18,622 nt of DNA from Rhizorhapis sp. SPR117 (GTDB lineage: Bacteria; Pseudomonadota; Alphaproteobacteria; Sphingomonadales; Sphingomonadaceae): positions 1 through 18,622 of the forward strand of contig NZ_JAKKIE010000064.1 of NCBI RefSeq assembly GCF_021742065.1, read 5' to 3'. Within the stretch, counting starts at the first letter, position 1; each line of letters opens with the position of its first letter. A program made the position numbers and the translations under genes. Shown in pieces: positions 13,667 to 18,622 of the stretch. Under the pieces are notes generated by a model. It had not been told where the DNA came from and searched no databases. It saw nothing but the letters and a program-made list of their open reading frames with translations.

Positions 13667-15160
13667 TCAGCGCGGCCTGTTGCGCTGACCTCGGGGCTTG
13701 GACGGCGCGGGCCGCGCCGTCTTGTCGCGGGTGGCGGCGGCTTTGGATGCCTTGGCCTTCCCGCTTGCAAGCCCTTCATCGGGATTGACCGTCACGGGGT
13801 CCCATCCCTCCATGCCCACCAGCACGCGGTCGGCATGCTTGATCGTGTTCACATGGCCGTAGTGCTTTTCGATCATCTGGACGGACGTGCCCATTTGCTC
13901 GGCGAGGAAATAAACGTCCACGCCCATCTGCAAGCGGAAGGTCGCATAGGTGTGGCGGAAGCTATAGGTCGTGCGTACCGTGCCGTCCGCGCCCTTGCGT
14001 AGGCTGGCCTCGGTCAACAGGTCGCCGATAAGCGATTTGTAGAGCGTAATCGCCGGTTGCCCGGTGATTGTGGTGAATACGCGGTCGTCCGGCTCGGTCG
14101 CCCTCGAGATTGAGCGGATGCGTTCAAGGTAGTCGCCAACGCTCTTGGGAGCCACCAGCTTGCGCGACTTGCCCTTGCCCTGCACGAACAGCACGAAAAT
14201 GTCGCGCCCTTCGCGGTCTTTGGCGGGCCAAACGTCGCGCCAGCGCAGGTTCTTTAGCTCCGGCGGACGCATGCCGGTGTTACAGGCGACCAAGACCATG
14301 TTGTAGGTCATGGTGCGGTGCCACTTGCTGGACTCGGTGGTGGCGGCCTTCACCCATGCGCGGCCTACCGTGTGGAGCTTGCGGTATTCTTCGACGGTGA
14401 ACTCTTCCCGATGCATCGTCTTGAGCGCGGGAAGATCGTCGAAGCGATGGCTGGCGGGAACATAGCGTTTCTTGACTGCAAAATTCATGATTGCGGAAAA
14501 TAGCTTCATTTCCATGCGGATCGTATCGTCGCTCACATAGGGCACAGGCTTCGCCATTTTGGCCTGCACGGCGGCGTCGAATTGCTCCTGCGTAACGGGC
14601 TTCGGACGAATGCGCCGCGTAACCTGCCCCTTGCTCCGCCGGGCGAAATCTGCCGTCACCATCCGCGCGGCAACTTCCGCCGATACCATTCGCGAACCGT
14701 TGCGCTCGATCCGGCCTTCGCCATTCTCGCGACGCCAAGAGGGGTAGTCGCCCCAGCGTTCATCAGCGATTAGATGCACTTGTACGGAGCCGATATATTC
14801 GTCGAGAGGCCCTTCGATGATGATTTTGATTGTTTCGCACCGCTTCGCGGTAATCTCGCCGCGCTTCGCGCGCACTTGCTCCTTGGCCAGAAACTCCTTC
14901 GCCACATCGCGGAAGGGGCGGTTGAAGAGCGCCACGCCGTGCTTGATGGCGTAGCGCACCTCGCCGTCCTGATCCCAGGCCAGCGCGCGGGCAGCATTGA
15001 GGTCTTGGGTCTTGAGGGAAACGGTCTTGTAGCGGTCTTCCTTCGGCACCTTCACGCGGCAATACCAGTTGCGGTGCTTCACGTCCGACCGGCGGAAGAG
15101 GATAAGGCCGGGCTTCAATTCCTCTTTGTCGATGATGAATTTGCTACTGTCCGACGCCAT
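13667..15160 (-). CDS. int: Tyrosine recombinase (phage/element integrase)
   Basis: 497 residues. The N-terminal part (1-240) carries arm-binding and core-binding regions. The catalytic domain shows box I arginine R298 in ACNTGMRPPELKNLRW, the strand lysine region around 329-334 (GKGKSRK), R402-H403 in TTYSFRHTYAT and the nucleophile Y434 in MIEKHYGHV. The first histidine of the usual HxxRH motif is replaced by Y399, and the usual LGH is MGT, variations seen in many such integrases. A basic Lys/Ala/Pro-rich tail (about 465-497) follows. The enzyme should insert and excise the element at a site near its own start. It is transcribed inwards, away from the junction with the phage-like genes. The ATG at 15160 follows a region with repeated CTGTGCAG. 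Confidence 0.93.
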   Translation of the reverse strand: MASDSSKFIIDKEELKPGLILFRRSDVKHRNWYCRVKVPKEDRYKTVSLKTQDLNAARALAWDQDGEVRYAIKHGVALFNRPFRDVAKEFLAKEQVRAKRGEITAKRCETIKIIIEGPLDEYIGSVQVHLIADERWGDYPSWRRENGEGRIERNGSRMVSAEVAARMVTADFARRSKGQVTRRIRPKPVTQEQFDAAVQAKMAKPVPYVSDDTIRMEMKLFSAIMNFAVKKRYVPASHRFDDLPALKTMHREEFTVEEYRKLHTVGRAWVKAATTESSKWHRTMTYNMVLVACNTGMRPPELKNLRWRDVWPAKDREGRDIFVLFVQGKGKSRKLVAPKSVGDYLERIRSISRATEPDDRVFTTITGQPAITLYKSLIGDLLTEASLRKGADGTVRTTYSFRHTYATFRLQMGVDVYFLAEQMGTSVQMIEKHYGHVNTIKHADRVLVGMEGWDPVTVNPDEGLASGKAKASKAAATRDKTARPAPSKPRGQRNRPR

Positions 15161-15173
15161 TGCCGCCTCTTGC

Positions 15174-15247
15174 CTGTGCAGTTTCTGTGCAGGGCGGCAG
15201 CGTAAGTGATTGATCTACCGTACCTGTGCAGGTGTTGTGTGGTAGAT
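15174..15247. promoter_or_regulatory. Repeats upstream of the integrase (operator or arm sites)
   Basis: CTGTGCAG occurs three times, at 15174, 15185 and 15224. The third copy sits in a near-palindrome ACCTG-TG-CAGGT. Around it, ATCTACC (15213-15219) and GGTAGAT (15241-15247) form a perfect 7 bp inverted repeat. The position, right before the integrase start and at the end of the element, fits binding sites for the integrase, an excisionase or a repressor. Which of these applies cannot be told from sequence alone. Confidence 0.4.
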
Positions 15248-15338
15248 AGTAGCAAAAAATGTCTATTATTACCAGTTATTTATGGTATATTCTCCATCCC
15301 ACAAGGAGAGAGGGAGAAATGTCAGCGAAGGAAATCAT
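15248..15338. other. Probable right junction of the element (attachment region)
   Basis: An AT-rich strip between the integrase-side repeats and the first tail gene. The phage-like cluster is expected to carry a DUF2163-type gene directly upstream of the NlpC/P60 gene, but none is present, so the element end probably lies here. The exact core site cannot be set because the matching left end was not found in the window. A ribosome binding site-like AAGGAGAGAGGGAG is followed by an ATG at 15319 that is out of frame with the peptidase gene. Confidence 0.35.
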
Positions 15339-15740
15339 ATGGACATGGGCGATGCCGTGGCGTGTGAGGCGCTGGCGTTGGTTGGCGTGCCTTTTCGGTT
15401 GCATGGGCGGTCGGCGGAAACCGGCGTGGATTGTGTCGGGCTGGTCGCATTGGCGGCATGGCAGGCGGGGCACAGGGGGCAGGCGCCGGATCGATATGCG
15501 CTGCGGGGCGGGCTGATCGAGCGGTTTGAGCGCTGGCTGGTACGGGCGGGCCTGGCACGGGTTCAGGAGGTGCGGCGGGGTGATGTCGTGCTGGTGCAGG
15601 CAGGACCGCGGCAGTTTCATGTGATGGTTTCGACCGGCACCGGCTTTGTCCATGCCCATGCCGGGTTGCGGCGGGTGGTGATGACGCCGGGGGAAAGTCC
15701 TTGGCCGGTGCTTGGAATCTGGCGCGTGGCGGAGGAATGA
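15339..15740 (+). CDS. NlpC/P60-family tail-associated peptidase
   Basis: 133 residues. It resembles the GTA orfg14-type peptidase thought to open peptidoglycan during DNA delivery. The catalytic cysteine is C32 in TGVDCVGLVAL, and the catalytic histidine is H94 in GPRQFHVMV, preceded by the typical RRGDVVLV strand. The ATG at 15339 is preceded by AAGGA at 15327-15331, about seven bases upstream. An in-frame ATG two codons on is also possible. The stop is followed after three bases by the tail-protein gene. The length is normal for this small family. It belongs to the flanking phage/GTA cluster and not to the mobile element. Confidence 0.87.
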   Translation: MDMGDAVACEALALVGVPFRLHGRSAETGVDCVGLVALAAWQAGHRGQAPDRYALRGGLIERFERWLVRAGLARVQEVRRGDVVLVQAGPRQFHVMVSTGTGFVHAHAGLRRVVMTPGESPWPVLGIWRVAEE

Positions 15741-15743
15741 TGC

Positions 15744-17933
15744 ATGGCTACTCTTGTTTTGACGGTAGTGGGTACGGCGCTGGGCGGGCCGGTGGGGGGC
15801 GCGATCGGCGCGGCCATCGGCAATGCGTTCGATCAGAATATTCTGTTCAAACCCAAGGGTCGCGAAGGACCGCGCCTTGCCGAACTGGATGTCCAGACAT
15901 CGACATATGGCAGTCAGGTGCCGAAGATTTTCGGCGGGATGCGGGTTGCGGGAACGGTGATCTGGGCCACCGACCTGCGCGAAACGAAGAACAAGAATGG
16001 CGGGGGCAAGGGGAAGCCAAGTGTCACAAGCTACAGCTATTCAGTGAGCTTTGCCGTGGCATTGTCGAGCCGATCGACAGTGCGGATCGGGCGTATCTGG
16101 GCCGACGGCAATTTGCTGCGTGGCGCAGCGGGTGATTTCAAGACCGAAGTGGGGGCATTTCGGCTGTGTAGAGGAAGCCCTGATCAGTCGGTCGATCCGC
16201 TGATAGCATCGGCGGAGGGCATGGCGCTGACGCCTGCTTATCGTGATATCACCTATGCGGTGTTCGAGGATATGCAGCTTGCCGATTATGGCAATCGTAT
16301 TCCCTCGCTGACCTTCGAAGTGATTGCCGATGAAGGGGCTGTCACCCTGACCAAGATCGCCGGGAGCCTTTCCAGAGGGGTTTTGGAGGGGAGCGGGAGC
16401 GGGGCTGTGTCGGGTTATGCTGCTTCCGGGCAAAGCATAGCCGATGCGATCGAGCCGTTGGTGTCGACCTATGGCCTGCGTCTGCGCCCTGTTTCTGACG
16501 CTCTGGTGCTTGACGGGTCAGTGACGGCATCGAGGGAAATTCCGCCAGTGGCGCTGGCGGGGCGGGTGAATGGGCGCGCGGTGATGCCGCTTTCCGTGTC
16601 CCGGCAGGCGGCGGCGCTGGTGCCGCAGTCGCTTTCGTTACGCCATTACGATGCGACGCGGGATTATCAGGCAGGCTTGCAGAAGGCAGCGCGTCCGGGG
16701 CCGGGACGCCGGCAGGCGCAGATCGATCTGCCCGCAGTAATTTCGGCAGGGCAGGCAAAGCAGCTTGCCGGGAAAAAGATTGCCGCCCTGTGGAAGGGAC
16801 GCAATACGATGGATCTGGTATGCGGTTGGTCGCAACTTGCCGTGTCGCCGGGGAGTGTCGTTGCGGTTTCGGGAACACCGGGTCTGTGGAGTGTCGAGAA
16901 TTGGCAATGGGAGGCGATGGCGGTCAAGCTGTCGCTGCGCCAGATTGCGACCGCGTCGATTGCGAGTGTGGAGGCATCGTCCGGCGGATCGGTGCGAGAG
17001 GCCGATGTGCCGTCCGGGATCACGACGCTTTACCTCGCCGACTTGCCCAGGCTGGAGGACGGTGCGGCGAGTGTGCCGATTGTCGTCGCGGCAGCGGCGG
17101 GCGCTTCGACGGCGTGGCGCAGGGCCGCGTTGTTCGTCGAACAGGATGGAGAGGTGACAGGCATCGGCCAGACTGGCTTGCCCGCGATTATGGGGTCTAC
17201 CCTGTCGAATCCGATGATGGGCAGCGCAGTATTGTTTGACGATGTCGCCACGTTGGATGTGGAATTGCTGGCCGAGGATATGGTGTTGGCTGGCGCGAGC
17301 GATGACGCGTTGTTGCGGGGTGCCAATCTATGCCTGGTGGGCGAGGAATTGCTGCAGTTCGGGCAGGCGCAGCAAACAGGGCTGCGGCGCTATCGTTTGA
17401 GCCGCCTGTTGCGTGGTCGTCGCGGGACCGAATGGGCGATGGACGGTCATGCCAGCGGTGAGAGGTTTTTGCTGATCGATGCTGATTCGCTGCAAATCGT
17501 GCCGGACCAATATGTGCGGACCGGCGACAGTCTGGCCTTGCTTGCCATTGGCGTGGGCGATGTGGAGCCAGTCGCTGCCGACATCATGGTTGCGGGCAAC
17601 GCGTTGAGACCGCCTTCGCCAGTGCACCTGCAGGTGGTGCTTGGCCCGATCGGCGATCGATCTGTGAGCTGGGTGCGGCGTAGCCGGACAGGCTGGACAT
17701 GGGACGATCATATCGATGCGCCGCTTGGCGAGGAGTTTGAACGCTATCGGTTGCGCATATTGGCAGGGTCAACGGTGCTGCGAACCGTAGAAACATCAAT
17801 GGCGGGGTTTCTTTACAGCGCCACGATGGCGGCGACGGATGAGGCGGCCGGTGGAAGTGTCCTGGCGCTGGAGGTGGTCCAGATTGGCGCGCGCGGCATG
17901 AGCCGCCCACTGTCATGCCCGATCATATTATGA
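15744..17933 (+). CDS. GTA/phage tail host-specificity protein (orfg15-like)
   Basis: 729 residues. The N-terminus has a glycine-rich hydrophobic segment (VVGTALGGPVGGAIGAAIG) followed by the conserved DVQTSTYGSQVPKIFGGMRVAGTVIWATDL. This is the standard opening of GTA megatron-like and lambdoid J-like tail proteins. A charged KNKNGGGKGK loop and a strand-rich body follow (YSYSVSFAVALSS, then RIGRIWADGNLL). The C-terminal part contains blocks such as LLRGRRGTEWAMDGHASGERFLLID typical of the family. It would form the tail-tip hub contacting the recipient cell. At 729 residues it is shorter than the Rhodobacter protein (about 1,300 residues as I recall), and I see no obvious TIM-barrel region. 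GGAGGA just before the ATG overlaps the end of the peptidase gene. Confidence 0.87.
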   Translation: MATLVLTVVGTALGGPVGGAIGAAIGNAFDQNILFKPKGREGPRLAELDVQTSTYGSQVPKIFGGMRVAGTVIWATDLRETKNKNGGGKGKPSVTSYSYSVSFAVALSSRSTVRIGRIWADGNLLRGAAGDFKTEVGAFRLCRGSPDQSVDPLIASAEGMALTPAYRDITYAVFEDMQLADYGNRIPSLTFEVIADEGAVTLTKIAGSLSRGVLEGSGSGAVSGYAASGQSIADAIEPLVSTYGLRLRPVSDALVLDGSVTASREIPPVALAGRVNGRAVMPLSVSRQAAALVPQSLSLRHYDATRDYQAGLQKAARPGPGRRQAQIDLPAVISAGQAKQLAGKKIAALWKGRNTMDLVCGWSQLAVSPGSVVAVSGTPGLWSVENWQWEAMAVKLSLRQIATASIASVEASSGGSVREADVPSGITTLYLADLPRLEDGAASVPIVVAAAAGASTAWRRAALFVEQDGEVTGIGQTGLPAIMGSTLSNPMMGSAVLFDDVATLDVELLAEDMVLAGASDDALLRGANLCLVGEELLQFGQAQQTGLRRYRLSRLLRGRRGTEWAMDGHASGERFLLIDADSLQIVPDQYVRTGDSLALLAIGVGDVEPVAADIMVAGNALRPPSPVHLQVVLGPIGDRSVSWVRRSRTGWTWDDHIDAPLGEEFERYRLRILAGSTVLRTVETSMAGFLYSATMAATDEAAGGSVLALEVVQIGARGMSRPLSCPIIL

Positions 17934-17953
17934 AGCCTTGAGAGGAAGATCGC

Positions 17954-18463
17954 ATGTCCAACGATACAACGCCACGCTTTGCCTTTCCCTGTTTGTACAG
18001 CGGGCAGGCGCAAAAAGAGATAACGCACAATGAAGCCCTGACATTGATTGACATGCTGGTCCATGCACAGGCGCAATCCGCCGCGCTTTCCGACCCTCCG
18101 ACCACCCCGGCAACGGGGGAAAGCTGGATCGTTGGCGATTTTCCCACAGGTGAGTGGAATGTGCATGCTGGTGCTCTGGCCTGCTGGACCGGTGGTGGTT
18201 GGCGGTTCATTGCGCCGCGAGCCGGAATGCGGGTTGCGGTTCTGGATGAAGGGCTGGATTATTTATACGATGGAAGCGCGTGGGTCCAAAGCGCCGTCCG
18301 GCCGGATGGTTTTTATGTATCAGATGTTCGGGTCTTAGGCGAACAGCAGGCCGCTATCGCCGCACCAACCGGCGGTTCTGCTATGGATAGCGAAGCCCGG
18401 ACGGCAATAGTGGCGATTTTAAATGCGTTGCAGATCCATGGACTGATTGACGGCGGGATTTGA
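17954..18463 (+). CDS. DUF2793 protein (tail-cluster accessory)
   Basis: 169 residues. The opening TPRFAFPCLYSGQAQKEITHNEAL and the later GESWIVGDFPTGEW, WRFIAPRAGM and DYLYDGSAWV blocks match the DUF2793 family, a regular last member of GTA-like and prophage tail clusters in alphaproteobacteria. The biochemical role is unknown; a tail-fibre or capsule-binding role is often assumed. AGAGGAAG precedes the ATG by six bases, and the tail-protein gene ends 20 bases upstream, so it is in the same operon. The last 45 residues (EQQAAIAAPTGGSAMDSEARTAI) are a short helical tail. Confidence 0.87.
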   Translation: MSNDTTPRFAFPCLYSGQAQKEITHNEALTLIDMLVHAQAQSAALSDPPTTPATGESWIVGDFPTGEWNVHAGALACWTGGGWRFIAPRAGMRVAVLDEGLDYLYDGSAWVQSAVRPDGFYVSDVRVLGEQQAAIAAPTGGSAMDSEARTAIVAILNALQIHGLIDGGI

Positions 18464-18622
18464 TGAACTAGTCACCTGAATCCGAAGTTCGCTTCATTGT
18501 TTTCTGGCAGAAGCGTTTGACGGCGGCGAGGATCTCGTCGGCGGATTTAGTGTCCCGCTTTTTGGAGGAAACCCCCCGACTTCAGTCGGGAAGAGGCTTC
18601 AGCCGTTGCCTCGGGGAATAGT
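18464..18622 (-). pseudogene. Insertion-sequence remnants at the right edge
   Basis: On the minus strand an open stretch of 37 codons (18468-18581) ends in a TAG and reads KSADEILAAVKRFCQKTM near its end. I associate this ending with the C-terminus of IS630-type transposases, from memory. It is cut off upstream by an in-frame TGA at 18582-18584. That stop falls in a perfect 7 bp hairpin, CCCGACT-tc-AGTCGGG (18575-18590), of the kind found at the ends of IS200/IS605-type elements. Two IS fragments may therefore abut here. The window ends before this can be settled, so the call is weak. Confidence 0.3.

Overview
The window is GC-rich DNA that looks alphaproteobacterial, most likely from the order Sphingomonadales. 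The best clue is the right flank, where an NlpC/P60 peptidase, a GTA/lambdoid-type tail host-specificity protein and a DUF2793 protein follow each other in the order usual for gene transfer agent (GTA)-like or prophage tail clusters of that group. No rRNA, tRNA or CRISPR array was seen.

Layout. (1) About 200-6620 is a DNA-mobilisation module. The minus strand carries an accessory gene (5529-6014), a VirD4/TraG-type coupling protein with a C-terminal J domain (3226-5529), a region with oriT-like inverted repeats and an extended -10 promoter (3030-3200), an array of stem-loops (2651-2936), mobC (2171-2635), a relaxase (692-2161) and perhaps a small basic protein (204-542). An unknown plus-strand gene (6173-6622) diverges from it. 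No mating-pair-formation (VirB) genes are present, so the unit looks like an integrative mobilizable element, or part of a larger conjugative element cut by the window edge. (2) 6663-12530 is a compact plus-strand cargo operon: a HigA-family regulator without a toxin, a beta-class DNA methyltransferase, a BglII/BstYI-like small nuclease, a ParB-like protein, a SNF2-type helicase and a DUF3883 nuclease-like protein. Junctions from the methyltransferase on are tight (1-base overlaps at 8022 and 11727, gaps of 3-13 bases elsewhere). (3) 12594-15160 on the minus strand holds two small overlapping unknown genes and a tyrosine recombinase. (4) 15250-15338 is an AT-rich junction, after which phage/GTA tail genes run to 18463. 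The last 160 bases show traces of insertion sequences.

How it may work. The integrase would insert and excise the unit, MobC and relaxase would nick oriT, and the coupling protein would hand the DNA to a transfer channel supplied elsewhere. The cargo operon is the main point of interest. It combines a restriction-modification-like pair with a ParB/helicase/DUF3883 trio, under what looks like autoregulated control by the HigA-like protein. I infer an anti-phage or anti-plasmid defence system. I do not recognise the gene set as a named system, but I could not search databases.
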